Source: Vibrio syngnathi (GTDB lineage: Bacteria; Pseudomonadota; Gammaproteobacteria; Enterobacterales; Vibrionaceae). From it: 64,000 nucleotides of DNA. Shown here one piece after another: positions 45,873 through 56,789 of the stretch. The stretch is taken from NCBI RefSeq assembly GCF_002119525.1, contig NZ_CP017917.1, positions 1,054,001 to 1,118,000 on the forward strand, written 5' to 3'. The notes under the pieces were generated by a model. It saw only the letters and a program-made list of their open reading frames with translations. It made no database searches and was not told where the DNA came from. How positions within the stretch are numbered: position 1 is the stretch's first letter; each line of letters opens with the position of its first letter. A program made the position numbers and the translations under genes.

Positions 45873-48800
45873 CTACTCAGAAGCGCTCAGAACCGCTTTG
45901 GCTCGTTCAAAATCGTAATTATCTAACGCACTTTGGACATCTTTAAGAACTGCTGAATGTGGATACTGTGCCAGTAATTCAGTCACGTATTGGGTCGCAT
46001 CGTTGTCATAGGCTTCCAACAGTGAAAGTAGCTTAAGCCTTTGTTCTTCCTCGACCGCGGCTCCCATCGCACTCGCTTCACTCATCGCCTCTACCTGTGG
46101 CTTAACAATCTTGCTGTCCGTTGCTGCAATGAGCTCAACTAACCGCGCCTCACCTTCTCTGAGCTCTTGCTCATCACACAAACCTTTATGAGCTTTCTCT
46201 TCTAACTCTCCCATTAAATCAGCCAACTGGAGTCCGCCAATCGACACAGCCATGCTTTTCAAGGTATGCAAGTTTCTTTCAAGCGTAATCCAATCGTCTT
46301 GTGCCAAATTATCAAACGCATCAACCATCATACTTGGTCCACTGCTATGGAACTTCTCAACCAGTTTATTTTGTAGTTCCGAATCATGAAGAGTGAGTTG
46401 GTCGAACCGCTGCTGAGAAAACACACTGATAGCATCATTGCTATTAGGTTTACTTGTTAGGTATTCAAGTTGCTCTGCCTGCTCATCTAACAGAGCCGCC
46501 TTTCCCTCAACCAACACCTCTGGCACGATGTATTTCGTAATCAAAGAGGTGGCTTTATCGATGATAATTGGCTTATCCAAGAAGTCCGTGACTCCAGCCT
46601 CTCGCGCTCGCTGTTTCGCATCAGCAAACACATTGGCCGACATCGCAATAATTGGTACATCTTTATCAAACTCACGAATCAAACGTGTAGCTTCGAAACC
46701 ATCCATAATCGGCATTTGCAGATCCATAAAGATCATGTCGTAATCATTACTTTGAGCTAACTCTACCGCCTCTTTACCATTCTCAGCTAAATCAGCATTC
46801 AGTTTCGAGCGAGTGAAGAATGCCAAAGCTAAGTCTTGATTCAACTCATTATCTTCAACGAGCAATACCCTTTGGCCCTTGAACTCTATCTGGTAATCCA
46901 GTTGCAGCTCTTGGGCTTTAAACTCTGCCAATTCTTCAACGCTTGACCTTGGCAATGTTAGAACAAACGAAAACTCGCTGCCTTGCCCTAAAACACTCTC
47001 AACACTAATTTGACCACCCATTGCACGAACCAATTTCTGGCTAATGTTGAGTCCTAACCCCGTGCCGCCGAATCGGCGCGTAGTTGTACTATCTGCTTGG
47101 CTAAATGCTTCAAAGAGCTTGTGTAGATTCTCATCAGAAATTCCTATGCCAGTATCGGCCACCATCACCTTCATAGTCAGGCTGTTATCATCTGATTCAA
47201 CAAGGGCTACAGTTAGCGAGACACTACCAGTTTCCGTAAACTTAATCGCATTACCAACAAGGTTAAGTATTACTTGGAACAGCCTTAAGGGATCACCGCG
47301 CAGAGGAGTGTCTAACGCGGGGTCAACCGACATCGACAAGTTGAGTTGCTTTTCCGCCGCTTTGGATTCCATAAGGTCAATCACATCTTGGAAGGTCGCT
47401 AACGAATTGAATGGAATACTATCGATAAACAACTGCCCTGCTTCTATCTTAGAAAAATCGAGGATGTCGTTAATGATGCTTAACAATGAATGCCCTGAAC
47501 GATGCACTTTTTCGACATAGTTTTTCGCAACCGGGTTCGCTATTTCTCCGATAGCGAGATAAGACAGGCCAATAATCGCATTCATTGGCGTTCTAATTTC
47601 GTGGCTCATGTTAGCCAAGAATTCAGACTTCGCTTGGCTTGCGAGATCGGCTCTCTGTTTCTCTTCTTCAAGTTGCTCGTTAAGACGTTTCATTTCCGAG
47701 ATATCGAACGCCCAAAACAGAGTGGCTATCTCACCATCTAGCTCAAACAAATAGTAACTGACTAGAGCGACAAACCGTGTTCCATCAGACCTTCTCAGCA
47801 CTAGCTCTTTGTTAACGACCTTTCCATTGAGTTTAAGCTCTCTATGTAATTCATCACGAGCAGATAAAGAATCATGGATTGAAGTCACATCCATAGAGGA
47901 CAACTCCATCTCCTCAACTCCAAACAAATGTTTCGCCGTATCGTTTGCATAACGAACTTGCTCCTCAAACACAACTGCAGCGGCAATTGGTGAGCTATTC
48001 AACATGTTATAAAGCTGTTCTTGAGCCTTTTTGAGTGCTTTCGTCGCATCATTAGCAATGCTGATCTGCTTGGTGAGTTTCCTATTCCAAAATACGATAA
48101 GTAAAACGATCACCAATGAAAAAATGGAAATGGTATAAACCAACTCATAATCCGTTTTTTCGATCGCTTTTGGAGCAGTCCACTTTGCGGAGATTTTCTG
48201 ATGGTCTTCAGCCGAGATACTACCTATAGCTTTGTTCACAATAGACAGCAGTAAGGGTTCAGACTTGATGACATGCAATGTTGGCGACAGGAAAAAATCT
48301 AATCGGCCAATAATACCAATCCCTCTGTAGCCAAATGAATCGATTAAATAATTTAGGACATCAACAGTATCAATCATCGCATCAAGCTCACCTGAGTCGA
48401 CACGTTCTAATCCGTCATTAGTCGAAGACACCATCGACCAATTAATATCAGGATAACTATCTATTATAGCTTCTGTGTTGGCTCCCGCCTCTAATATACC
48501 GATTTTCCAACCGGCAGCTTCTTCTAAAACAAGGCTATTCACATCCCGCCTTGAAGCAATGGCTAAGCGACTAGAAAATAACTTCTTACCCGCCTTCACG
48601 TTTTCACCAAGTGAACGGTTTTCTACAGCAGCCGAGACAAGGTGCACTTTCCTATGGTCAACGAGTCGTCGAGTCTCTTTCCAACTGCCGACATCAACAT
48701 GTTCCAAGCGTAAACCTGTTTTCTGTTCGATCAGCGTTAGGTAATCATCGATCATACCGATGTATTCCCCTTTGCTCGATACGGCCTCATAAGGCAAAGA

Positions 48801-50795
48801 GTTAGGGTCAATACCTATTTTTAATACTGGATGAGACTTTATCCACTGACGTTCATTGTGGCTGAGATTAAGAAGTTCGCCAGCTAAGCTGTTTGATTGA
48901 TAAATATCAGAAATATAACGTTTTGCGCCATCTCCGAATGATTCAAATTGCTCAATGGCAGGAAAATAAACATAACTCCCTTCCACGGAATCCACATCGA
49001 AATAGAACGTCATAAACCCAGCATTGGTACTGCCCGTCTGTGTTTTATAGCCAGCGCCTTTCGTCACGGATGACAATTTAGACGTATTTTTCTTGTCCAA
49101 TGATGACGTTGATACATCTCCTAGGAACCAAGATTCTAGCGGTCGCTTATTATGGTCAGCCAGTGCAGAAATAACCATGAAGGTATTATCTGCATCGAAT
49201 ATGTCAAAAATCTTAGGCAGTTCATCAAAGCGATCATTGACGATAAAATACGCTGAAATTTGAGCAATAATATCAGCCTTCTTCAGAACCAGAGTCAGGT
49301 CGTTCTTAATTTGTCTTCTAAGGATTGGCTCAAACTCTCCGTCTTCCCTTTTCAGGTTTGCCAATGCGGCATTGAAGCGGTCTCTTAGCTCAGCCCCCCT
49401 GAAATCCACGTAGATGGGATAGCTGACTTTATAATCTTCATGGATCTGAATCTCGCGCATTTCAATAAAACGAGTATTGGTGACAAACCAGGTTAACACC
49501 CGCCTTTCTACCATGAGGAGATCAACATTTTGAGCTCTCAGCTGGGAAAACGCTGACTCTAAGCTGTCGAGATCTTCTATCCGATCAATGCTCAATTGGC
49601 CATCCAACACTTCTACGGAGTTTTTAATCGGCGATGTTTCATCGAACAGCAAAGCACCCAATGACAAATTTTTTGCCGATTTCAAATCCAGCTTACGTCT
49701 CTTTAATGAAACTGGTACGAAATCAACATCCATCACCTTGTCACTGACAAAGTGCAATGAAGAGTCATCAAGTTGAACGCCAGAAACAAATGATATTGAG
49801 CTATTGCTATCGATAGCTTGACGGGCTGCACTACGAGGTAAAGTGACAACGTCACCCAACTGGTACCCCATATCGTTCAAAGCCCTTTGCATAATGTCAT
49901 GCTCTAAGCCGACAGAAGTACTGTCTGGATACATGTAAGGCGGGTTACCGAAACCAAATACGCCTTTAATGGGAGAGCGATAAGGCGAGCCATCTAACCA
50001 TTTAGACAAAATGCGGTTCTTTTTACTGATATCAAACGTTTCAATTTGTTTATTCAATAAGTTAAGTAACTCATTGTCATTGGAACGAATGACCATGGCT
50101 GCCTTGATGTTTTTCCAGCGTTCAAGCACATGGTTTACCGCTAAATTCTCAACTCCACTTTTATGGGCAAGATCCATGGTGGTCACAGGTTCAGCCAGTA
50201 AGCCATCAACCGACCCGTCTTCTAATGCGCGAATAGCATCAATGGCCGTATCGAACTCAACTCTCTCAATCGAACTAAGCTGCACGCCAGATCGCTCTAG
50301 GTCGATGCTTTCTCGAACCATGGCAATTCGCCTCTTGGCCTCTTGCTCAATTTTATTGTTGAAGTGATCATCGGTAGGAAGAATGACGGCAATTTGGTAC
50401 GAGATATAAGGATCAGTTTGAAGGAAGCGACCTCCCTCACTGGGGTCAAACTGTTGAAACGGAAACACATCGCCTTTTCCGTCTAACAAAGCTTGCTTTG
50501 CTTCAGCGTGAGAATCTACGCTGATGAAGTTGGTTTTTACGTTGAAACGCTCTTCAAGATCGTAAGCCCAATCTCGAATAATCCCGTCGACTTTTCCGTC
50601 ATCACCAATAAATGAGTAAGGATAATGACTAGACAGCGCAATGAATGTCACTTCAAGTTTAGCATCTTGCCATCGGTTTGCTTCTTGGTCGGGTGCCGTT
50701 TCTGCGTTCACGCTTGTCACAAAACTCGCCAAGGCAATGAGCAGAAATAAGGATTTAACGTAACGATTAATCAGTACAACCCAACGATCACTCAT
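45873..50795 (-). CDS. Giant hybrid sensor kinase with tandem periplasmic binding-protein domains
   Basis: The 1640-residue protein resembles BvgS/EvgS but is longer. After a signal/anchor helix (about 13-30) come about three solute-binding-protein-like (SBP_bac_3) regions: about 45-275, 278-510, and 650-880. The third is the best preserved ([14 protein letters not shown]). A membrane helix follows at about 885-905, then a PAS domain (about 925-1045), HisKA with His1065 (MSHEIRTPM), HATPase ([17 protein letters not shown]), a receiver with Asp1358 (FMDLQMP) and an Hpt with His1510 (LHTLKSMAV). Its start overlaps the stop of the HD-GYP gene by 8 bp. Ligands are unknown; amino acids are the commonest for this domain type. 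Confidence 0.9.
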   Translation of the reverse strand: MSDRWVVLINRYVKSLFLLIALASFVTSVNAETAPDQEANRWQDAKLEVTFIALSSHYPYSFIGDDGKVDGIIRDWAYDLEERFNVKTNFISVDSHAEAKQALLDGKGDVFPFQQFDPSEGGRFLQTDPYISYQIAVILPTDDHFNNKIEQEAKRRIAMVRESIDLERSGVQLSSIERVEFDTAIDAIRALEDGSVDGLLAEPVTTMDLAHKSGVENLAVNHVLERWKNIKAAMVIRSNDNELLNLLNKQIETFDISKKNRILSKWLDGSPYRSPIKGVFGFGNPPYMYPDSTSVGLEHDIMQRALNDMGYQLGDVVTLPRSAARQAIDSNSSISFVSGVQLDDSSLHFVSDKVMDVDFVPVSLKRRKLDLKSAKNLSLGALLFDETSPIKNSVEVLDGQLSIDRIEDLDSLESAFSQLRAQNVDLLMVERRVLTWFVTNTRFIEMREIQIHEDYKVSYPIYVDFRGAELRDRFNAALANLKREDGEFEPILRRQIKNDLTLVLKKADIIAQISAYFIVNDRFDELPKIFDIFDADNTFMVISALADHNKRPLESWFLGDVSTSSLDKKNTSKLSSVTKGAGYKTQTGSTNAGFMTFYFDVDSVEGSYVYFPAIEQFESFGDGAKRYISDIYQSNSLAGELLNLSHNERQWIKSHPVLKIGIDPNSLPYEAVSSKGEYIGMIDDYLTLIEQKTGLRLEHVDVGSWKETRRLVDHRKVHLVSAAVENRSLGENVKAGKKLFSSRLAIASRRDVNSLVLEEAAGWKIGILEAGANTEAIIDSYPDINWSMVSSTNDGLERVDSGELDAMIDTVDVLNYLIDSFGYRGIGIIGRLDFFLSPTLHVIKSEPLLLSIVNKAIGSISAEDHQKISAKWTAPKAIEKTDYELVYTISIFSLVIVLLIVFWNRKLTKQISIANDATKALKKAQEQLYNMLNSSPIAAAVVFEEQVRYANDTAKHLFGVEEMELSSMDVTSIHDSLSARDELHRELKLNGKVVNKELVLRRSDGTRFVALVSYYLFELDGEIATLFWAFDISEMKRLNEQLEEEKQRADLASQAKSEFLANMSHEIRTPMNAIIGLSYLAIGEIANPVAKNYVEKVHRSGHSLLSIINDILDFSKIEAGQLFIDSIPFNSLATFQDVIDLMESKAAEKQLNLSMSVDPALDTPLRGDPLRLFQVILNLVGNAIKFTETGSVSLTVALVESDDNSLTMKVMVADTGIGISDENLHKLFEAFSQADSTTTRRFGGTGLGLNISQKLVRAMGGQISVESVLGQGSEFSFVLTLPRSSVEELAEFKAQELQLDYQIEFKGQRVLLVEDNELNQDLALAFFTRSKLNADLAENGKEAVELAQSNDYDMIFMDLQMPIMDGFEATRLIREFDKDVPIIAMSANVFADAKQRAREAGVTDFLDKPIIIDKATSLITKYIVPEVLVEGKAALLDEQAEQLEYLTSKPNSNDAISVFSQQRFDQLTLHDSELQNKLVEKFHSSGPSMMVDAFDNLAQDDWITLERNLHTLKSMAVSIGGLQLADLMGELEEKAHKGLCDEQELREGEARLVELIAATDSKIVKPQVEAMSEASAMGAAVEEEQRLKLLSLLEAYDNDATQYVTELLAQYPHSAVLKDVQSALDNYDFERAKAVLSASE

Positions 50796-51819
50796 CTCTA
50801 AATTTCTCTTTAATTGCTAGAATCTCAGGTAACTTTAGAAAAAACATATCGACGATAGTCGGATCAAAATGCTTGCCTTTCTGTTCTTCAAACAAGCTCA
50901 GTGCCTCATCGACACTCCAAGCCTTCTTATAAGGACGCTCTGCTGTCAGGGCATCAAATACGTCAGCAACGGCCGCAATTCGTCCGACCAATGGAATATC
51001 TTCGCCGGCTATCTGGTTTGGGTAACCACTGCCATCCCACTTTTCATGGTGATACTGCGCGACTTGAATGGCCGTACGCATCAGTTTGGAATCGCTCTGC
51101 CTACCAAGAATTTCAACACCGTATTCGACGTGTTTCTGCATGGTATTCCACTCACCGGCATCCAACTTACCGGGCTTTAGCAGCACACTATCGGGAATGC
51201 CAATCTTGCCAATATCATGCATTGGTGCTGCATCTCGCAACGTCTCGGCGTCTTCATCTGTCATGCCCAAGGCTTTCGCTAGCACTTCACAGTAGTGACT
51301 CATGCGCTTAACGTGCATGCCGGTTTCATTGTCTTTAAATTCAGCAGCTCTACCCAATATGTTCAGTGTTTCTAACTTACCGAGATTGATCTCTTTAGTT
51401 TTCTCTTTTACCTGACTAAACAACGCGCGTTTTTGGTCATAAAGTGCGATATGCGTTTTCACACGCTGGAGTGCAATAGCAGGGGTTATCGGTTTGGTTA
51501 GGTAATCGACAGCACCTAAAGATAGCCCTTTCACTTCGGCTTCTGGGCCAATTTTTGCGGTCACAAATATGATCGGTATATGAGCTGTATTTGGCTGGGA
51601 TTTGAGTTGTCGACACACCTCGTAACCATCGATGTCAGGCATCATGATATCGAGGAGAATGAGGTCTGGCTGAGGCACCATCTTCGCAATTTTGATACCG
51701 ATAGTACCGCTAATTGCGACCTTAACTTGATAGGTGTCTTTGAGTATTGCCGTTAACACATCCAAGTTGCTTGGTGTGTCATCCACAACTAACACTATAG
51801 GCTTCTGACTCATTGACAC
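50788..51819 (-). CDS. Response regulator with HD-GYP c-di-GMP phosphodiesterase output
   Basis: The 343-residue protein has a receiver domain (IVLVVDDTPSNLD ... LILLDIMMPDIDG with the phospho-Asp near residue 57; PITP with the conserved Lys before it) and an HD-GYP domain from about residue 150. The signature residues are present: MHDIGKIGIPD, QYHHEKWDGSGYP and the GYP loop. HD-GYP enzymes break cyclic di-GMP to GMP/pGpG. The stop overlaps the kinase gene's ATG (ATGAGTGA), so the pair is co-translated and probably forms one pathway. Confidence 0.92.
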   Translation of the reverse strand: MSMSQKPIVLVVDDTPSNLDVLTAILKDTYQVKVAISGTIGIKIAKMVPQPDLILLDIMMPDIDGYEVCRQLKSQPNTAHIPIIFVTAKIGPEAEVKGLSLGAVDYLTKPITPAIALQRVKTHIALYDQKRALFSQVKEKTKEINLGKLETLNILGRAAEFKDNETGMHVKRMSHYCEVLAKALGMTDEDAETLRDAAPMHDIGKIGIPDSVLLKPGKLDAGEWNTMQKHVEYGVEILGRQSDSKLMRTAIQVAQYHHEKWDGSGYPNQIAGEDIPLVGRIAAVADVFDALTAERPYKKAWSVDEALSLFEEQKGKHFDPTIVDMFFLKLPEILAIKEKFRDE

Positions 51820-52132
51820 CTCATATAAAAATCAAACAGTTATAATCATAGTGTAGAACGGTTTTTAGAGGTTAATCAGAAAAAATAGCAATTGATTTTA
51901 GAAAATGAAGAGTAGATCTTCGAGTGACATCAAACCAACGCCAGTTGAAGTATGACCAGTCAATATTACGTCGATTAAGTCATTATAATACAAAGGAAAT
52001 TATACAGATTACTTTTGAATCCAGACCTTTTATTAACAAGATACAAACTGGCAAAAACAAAAAGAGCTCCTCACTTGGGAGCTCTTTTCACGTAAGTCAT
52101 TAGAGAACCAAATCGCCTAGCGAACCAGCAAC
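51820..52132. other. 313-bp intergenic region
   Basis: It holds the promoter of the HD-GYP/kinase pair at its left side (A/T-rich, about 51830-52050) and the terminator of the vct operon on its right. I see no gene in it. Confidence 0.5.
52061..52090. terminator. Terminator of the vct operon
   Basis: AAAGAGCTCC / GGAGCTCTTT with a 7-base loop and flanking T and A runs lies 43 bp beyond the stop of the ATPase gene. It could work in both directions. Confidence 0.85.
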
Positions 52133-52897
52133 CTAACGACCTGAATAATACATACAGATTCGAACACCATCGAACTCACGAATATCAAATGGGATCTCGT
52201 AGATCGATTCCATCACTGACTTTTCAACCACTTCAGAGACCTTGCCCGACTTAACCACTTGGCCCCTCTTCATCGCGACAATGTTATCTGAGTAACAAGA
52301 AGCAAAGTTGATGTCGTGAATCACAATAACCACCGCTTTATTAAACTCATGCGCTAGGCGACGTAGCGTCTGCATGATTTCAACCGAGTGTTTAATATCT
52401 AGGTTGTTTAGTGGCTCATCCAAGAACACATAATCCGTATCTTGCGCCACAACCATCGCGATAAACGCCATTTGACGCTGACCACCACTCAATTCATCAA
52501 GGTATTTGTTTTGGATATCGGTAATACCAAGGTGTTCTAACGCTGTATCGACGATCTTATGATCTTCGTCTTTCAAGCGGCCTTGGGAATGTGGGAAACG
52601 CCCAAAACAAACCAACTCACGAATCGTAAATCGCATATTGATGTTGTTTGATTGTCTTAACACGGCAAGGTGCTTCGCAAGCTCTTTGGTATCCCATTCA
52701 GCCAGTAATTTATCGCCAATGACTACTTCACCTGCGTCACTGTCTGTTAAGCGACTCGCCATAGAAAGCAGTGTACTTTTACCCGCCCCATTTGGGCCAA
52801 TGATAGAAGTCACCTCTCCTTTCGGGAACATAGCACTGGCATCATCCACCACGAGTGACTTGCCATACTTCTTACTTAAACCTGTTAATTTAATCAC
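52133..52897 (-). CDS. vctC: Ferri-siderophore ABC transporter, ATPase
   Basis: The 254-residue ABC ATPase has Walker A (GPNGAGKSTLL), the signature LSGGQRQM, Walker B (DYVFLDEP) and the switch His (VIVIHDINF). It is the cytoplasmic motor of an iron-siderophore importer. It is last in a vctP-D-G-C order like the catechol-siderophore system of Vibrio cholerae, 12 bp after vctG. Confidence 0.88.
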   Translation of the reverse strand: MIKLTGLSKKYGKSLVVDDASAMFPKGEVTSIIGPNGAGKSTLLSMASRLTDSDAGEVVIGDKLLAEWDTKELAKHLAVLRQSNNINMRFTIRELVCFGRFPHSQGRLKDEDHKIVDTALEHLGITDIQNKYLDELSGGQRQMAFIAMVVAQDTDYVFLDEPLNNLDIKHSVEIMQTLRRLAHEFNKAVVIVIHDINFASCYSDNIVAMKRGQVVKSGKVSEVVEKSVMESIYEIPFDIREFDGVRICMYYSGR

Positions 52898-52909
52898 TAC
52901 TTACTACCT

Positions 52910-53860
52910 TTACTGAATTCTGGTGCGTAACAACAAGAACATAAAATACAAACCGCCGACCAAGTTAATGATCACACTCACAGTGGTTTCAAACGACATC
53001 ACTTTCTCGATGAACCATTGGCCAGAAACGAGCAACACCACGGCTAATAAACTGCTAGCGATAATAAGAGTACGGTGCTGATACGAGCTGAATATCTGAC
53101 GAGCTAAACTGACAGTGATCAAGCCAAAGAAAAGCACTGGGCCAACCAAAGCCGTCGATACCGCTACCATCACTGACACAATCACCAAGGTAACCTGAGT
53201 CAATCGCTTGGTGTTCACGCCCAAGCTTGTCGCGTTATCAACACCAAGCCAAAGTACATCAAGCTTGGGAGCTAACAACCACAGACCAAGCAAGCTCAAA
53301 CCCAGTGGAATAAGGCTGAGGTAAACCAGTTCACCTTTCACGTTATTGAAGCTCGCGAACATCACATTTTGCAGCACGGCAAACTCGTTCGGGTCAATCA
53401 ACATCGCAAGGAAGTTAGCCAAGCTTGAGAATACGCTGCCGCACACAATACCAATCAATAACAGCGTAAATACGTTGTTTCGCTTGCTCTTGAAGTAAAA
53501 ATGGAACAGCGCAAACGAGAACAAGATCATCACAGTCACAGACAATGAAAAGTTTGCGATTGAATCAATCACCCAGAAACTGGTACTGCCAAACACAAAC
53601 AGAAGCACCGTTTGAACCAGCATATACAGACTGTCAAAGCCCAAGATGGATGGGGTTAGAATTCGATTATTAGTGATGGTTTGGAAAACCAACGACGACG
53701 CAGAGATCGCCACCGCCGCCAACACAATTGACAGCAGTTTAGGTAGTCGCAGAGACAAGAAGAACTCATAGTTATCCCACGTAAGTCCCTGCCCCACAAA
53801 TACCGCCGCCATACCCAAAGACGCGATAGCCAGAATCGCAATTTTTACTGAATCACGCAT
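52910..53860 (-). CDS. vctG: Ferri-siderophore ABC transporter, permease
   Basis: The 316-residue FecCD-type permease has about nine hydrophobic helices and the family's GVDNATSLGVN cytoplasmic segment plus VGPVLFFGLITVSLAR, which contacts the ATPase. Its start overlaps the stop of vctD by 8 bp, so translation is coupled. Confidence 0.88.
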   Translation of the reverse strand: MRDSVKIAILAIASLGMAAVFVGQGLTWDNYEFFLSLRLPKLLSIVLAAVAISASSLVFQTITNNRILTPSILGFDSLYMLVQTVLLFVFGSTSFWVIDSIANFSLSVTVMILFSFALFHFYFKSKRNNVFTLLLIGIVCGSVFSSLANFLAMLIDPNEFAVLQNVMFASFNNVKGELVYLSLIPLGLSLLGLWLLAPKLDVLWLGVDNATSLGVNTKRLTQVTLVIVSVMVAVSTALVGPVLFFGLITVSLARQIFSSYQHRTLIIASSLLAVVLLVSGQWFIEKVMSFETTVSVIINLVGGLYFMFLLLRTRIQ

Positions 53861-54806
53861 TAGACTTGTCTCTCATGATTAGGTAGATAAATATCAAGCC
53901 ACCAAAGATGCTGATTACCATCGAGATTGGAATCTCGTAAGGGAAAATGATGACGCGAGCTAACAAGTCACAAGCCAATACTAAAATAACGCCCCAGTAA
54001 GCCGTCCAAGGCAGAATCTTCTTCATGTTGTCGCCCATCATCAACGACACGATATTCGGGACAATTAAACCAAGGAATGGGATAACACCGACAATCATCA
54101 CCACTGAAGAGGCACAGATCGCGACAAGAGCAACACCAATGAAGACGATCTTCTGATAATTCAAGCCGATGTTTTTCGCAAAGCTCTCGCCAATACTCGC
54201 CGCACTGAACTGACTCGCGAAGTAGTAAGCCAACACACAAGCAGGCACTGCGAGGCAAAGAATTTCATAGCTGCCCTGCAACACGCTCGCAAAGTTCGCC
54301 ATCGTCCATGCTGACATGGTTTGTACTAAATCGTACTTATAGGCAATAAAGGTTGTTAGAGACGAAACCACGTTGCCATACATGATGCCAATCAAAGGCA
54401 CCAACACCGCATTCTTGAACTTGAGGTGCTGTAGAAAGCGGACCAATAGCATGGTGCCGAACACCGCGAACGCGAAAATGAAACCTAAGTAGCTCCATTG
54501 CGCGGCATTACCCAGAACCAGAATGCCGACTATGTACCCAAGCATGGCGCAGTCAATGGTGCCCATAGTCGAAGGCGCGGCAAACTTGTTCTGAACAATC
54601 TGTTGCATGATCAAGCCAGCGACACTCAAGCCCGCGCCGGCAAGCACAATCGCGAACAGTCGAGGGATTCGACTAACAATATAAATAGAGTTGGCGTGTT
54701 GGTTGCCATTGAAGAAGTCGCTAAAACTGATGTCAGCAACTCCAATCATTAATGACGCAACGCACAACACGACAAGAAATACAGCAGCTGTAATGGGTTT
54801 TAACAT
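53853..54806 (-). CDS. vctD: Ferri-siderophore ABC transporter, permease
   Basis: The 317-residue FecCD-type permease has about nine helices. It has GAGLSVAGLIMQQI near the N-terminus and VGVIPFLGLIVPNIVSLM as the ATPase-contact loop. It forms the membrane channel with VctG. A stem-loop terminator sits between it and vctP, so its expression may be lower than that of vctP. Confidence 0.88.
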   Translation of the reverse strand: MLKPITAAVFLVVLCVASLMIGVADISFSDFFNGNQHANSIYIVSRIPRLFAIVLAGAGLSVAGLIMQQIVQNKFAAPSTMGTIDCAMLGYIVGILVLGNAAQWSYLGFIFAFAVFGTMLLVRFLQHLKFKNAVLVPLIGIMYGNVVSSLTTFIAYKYDLVQTMSAWTMANFASVLQGSYEILCLAVPACVLAYYFASQFSAASIGESFAKNIGLNYQKIVFIGVALVAICASSVVMIVGVIPFLGLIVPNIVSLMMGDNMKKILPWTAYWGVILVLACDLLARVIIFPYEIPISMVISIFGGLIFIYLIMRDKSNA

Positions 54807-54857
54807 AGAAAGAATACTAAAGATAAGTCTCGGATAGCCCGTATGAAAAGTGAAAAA

Positions 54858-54890
54858 GGGCTTATAAGAACACTCTTATAAGCCCGAAAA
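54858..54890 (-). terminator. Stem-loop between vctP and vctD (possible attenuator)
   Basis: The 11-bp perfect stem GGGCTTATAAG / CTTATAAGCCC with a 6-base loop is followed on the minus strand by TTTTTC. Placed after the binding-protein gene inside the operon, it would end part of the transcripts and leave excess VctP. Confidence 0.75.
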
Positions 54891-54905
54891 TCTGATTATT
54901 GGTTA

Positions 54906-55838
54906 CTATTGAATAGTACGTTCAATGTCACCCAACATTCTGTGAATCGCTGTTACGCCGCCGCCAACCAGATACCAAGCACTTGAATCAAGGAAAACGA
55001 TGTTGCCTTGCTGCGCTGCAGGTGTTGCCGCAACCAGTGGGTTATCAAACAGCTGTTGTGCGCGCCCTTCTGATCTACCAATCGCTTTTTCACGGTCAAG
55101 CACGTAAAGCACTTCAGGTTTTGCGTCAGCAATGTATTCGAAAGAGATAAGGTTACCGTGATTCCCTTTAATTGGGGCCACTGTCGCACTCTTTGACTCC
55201 ACAAAGCCAAAGTCGTCAAAGATGATTGAGAAGCGACTGCCCTTATTGAACATCGCAATGTTGTTGCCGTTGTTCATTAGCATCATTGCTGAAGTTTCGT
55301 CAGACGCGACTTTGTCGTTTACCGCCGTGATAGAAGCTTGAGTCTCTTTAATGATCGCTTCTACTTCAGCTTGCTTACCAAAGAGCTTGCCTAGCGCGCG
55401 CCAGTTTTGCTGAGCATCAGCCCAGTATTTATCACCTTCAATAGAGAACATGATGGTCGGAGCGATTTTTGCTAGTTGATCGTAAACCTTAAGCATTCGG
55501 TTTTCGGCAATGATGATGTCAGGCTTCAGCATGTAGATAGCTTCAAAATCAGGTTCACTCAAAGAGCCAGTATTCGCCGTCGTTTCTTTGTACGAAGCTA
55601 GGTAATCGGGCAGCAAGCTATGAGGCGCACCAACTGGCTGTACACCAATTTGATCAAGCACATCCAAGCTACCAAAGCCAAGTACCACAACGCGCTGTGG
55701 TACTTCAGTAAACTGCGCCGTGCCCTTTACGTGTTCAATGGTCACGGTTTTCGCTTGAGCGGTCATCAGTAATGATGATGCAACAACGATGGCGAGCCCG
55801 CTTAACAACTGGCGGACTGAATTGATTGTTTTCTTCAT
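54906..55838 (-). CDS. vctP: Ferri-siderophore periplasmic binding protein
   Basis: The 310-residue protein has a signal peptide (MKKTINSVRQLLSGLAIVVA ... SSLLMTAQA) and a class III binding-protein fold (VTIEHVKGTAQFTEVPQRVV, VLGFGSLDVLDQIGV). It carries iron-siderophore in the periplasm to VctDGC. I start at ATG 55838, since AAGGAAG lies five to eleven bases upstream; the frame's earlier start at 55871 has no such site. First gene of vctPDGC, with a Fur-like site about 145 bp upstream. The close FatB/FepB-type similarity within vibrios supports the name. Confidence 0.88.
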   Translation of the reverse strand: MKKTINSVRQLLSGLAIVVASSLLMTAQAKTVTIEHVKGTAQFTEVPQRVVVLGFGSLDVLDQIGVQPVGAPHSLLPDYLASYKETTANTGSLSEPDFEAIYMLKPDIIIAENRMLKVYDQLAKIAPTIMFSIEGDKYWADAQQNWRALGKLFGKQAEVEAIIKETQASITAVNDKVASDETSAMMLMNNGNNIAMFNKGSRFSIIFDDFGFVESKSATVAPIKGNHGNLISFEYIADAKPEVLYVLDREKAIGRSEGRAQQLFDNPLVAATPAAQQGNIVFLDSSAWYLVGGGVTAIHRMLGDIERTIQ

Positions 55839-56690
55839 GTTTCTTCCTTTGCCATTGATACTAACCACCACTCATGACAATGAAAGTCACATTACTCATA
55901 GGCGAGCATGGGGCGAACCAACGGCTAAATAACGATAATTTAAAGTCTGTCATTGCTTTGATAACAAACCAGTAACGCAAGTGAGAACTATTATCAATTA
56001 TATTTGCGTTAAACTGGCGACACAACAACTTTATTATTCAGAAATGTAAAAGTGAGTATTCATATTTTGCGTAGTCAGGAGAGATATTAGGAGTCAGAAA
56101 TAGCAAAAGGACGCGAAGAGGAAAATGATCATCAATCTGAAGAATAAACTGAAGGGGAAAATTACCCGAAAACCCTGTAATTACAACGCTAAACCTCAGA
56201 GTCACGAATTGAAATTTACAATGTAAAGGTTATATATAACAGACTCTTAATCATCACTAAATTAGCTAATAAATTAAAACTACTAATGACAAAGAATACG
56301 AAGCAGTGCAAAGCCAAACATTAGTCAGACATCATGGTGAATCACCTACCTGTCCTTCGCTCATTTAACTCTCAACAAGCGACGGCAAATCATTCAAAAA
56401 TATTTAAAAATTTAATTAAAAATAGGGTTGTAATTTCAAAAACTAGGCGTATAGTTCTTCACTTGGCTCTAATCTATAGAGCTGTTAATGCTAAAGTAAG
56501 TCCAAGTTCCTCAAAGACAGTTCTCGATTTCCTCGTTACACCATCTCTGCGTCAGCTTTCACCTAGATAGTCATTCAATAGCTTTTAAATTCGATCCTCA
56601 CTACCGATCTATCGTCATTCGCTCTCTTGTTAGCGAAGTCAAAATAGATCGATCACTTAAATATAAATGTAATAGACACAAGGCACAGTT
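55839..56690. other. Gene-poor 852-bp region upstream of vctP
   Basis: The left part (55839-56050) is the vctP control region. The remainder is very A/T-rich. It has one 78-codon open frame (56334-56570) without a ribosome site and a 33-codon frame (56125-56226) with GAGG close before its ATG. Neither has a recognisable protein. In V. cholerae the corresponding place next to vctP holds vctR and the receptor gene vctA; nothing like them is here. Confidence 0.5.
55982..55996. promoter_or_regulatory. Fur box of vctPDGC (probable)
   Basis: TGAGAACTATTATCA, within a longer A/T-rich dyad TGAGAACTATTATCAATT, fits the 7-1-7 Fur pattern (TGATAAT n ATTATCA) with two or three mismatches. It lies about 145 bp upstream of the vctP start. 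Iron repression is what the gene set predicts. Confidence 0.55.
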
Positions 56691-56789
56691 ATGTCACGCA
56701 GAACAACACGACAAACCCATTGGTACCAACTATCACGCGACAAGTCAGTCAATAAACTAAAAGGTAATAAATGCTCAAGATTAAAATAG
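56691..56789 (+). CDS. Very small basic protein, overlaps next gene (tentative)
   Basis: The frame encodes 32 residues, MSRRTTRQTHWYQLSRDKS..., with AAGG seven bases before the ATG. It is strongly basic (about ten Arg/Lys) and might bind nucleic acid. It overlaps the start of the next frame by 19 bp, a sign of coupled translation. I recognise no family. Small size makes chance possible. Confidence 0.35.
   Translation: MSRRTTRQTHWYQLSRDKSVNKLKGNKCSRLK

Noticed and set aside
56125-56226. 33-codon frame MIINLKNKLKGK... upstream of vctP
   Set aside because: Ribosome-like GAGG is too close, the frame is short and in A/T-rich DNA, and I see nothing protein-like beyond the basic start.
56334-56570. 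78-codon frame in the gene-poor region
   Set aside because: No ribosome site, no recognisable domain, and composition that follows the local A/T bias; left as doubtful.
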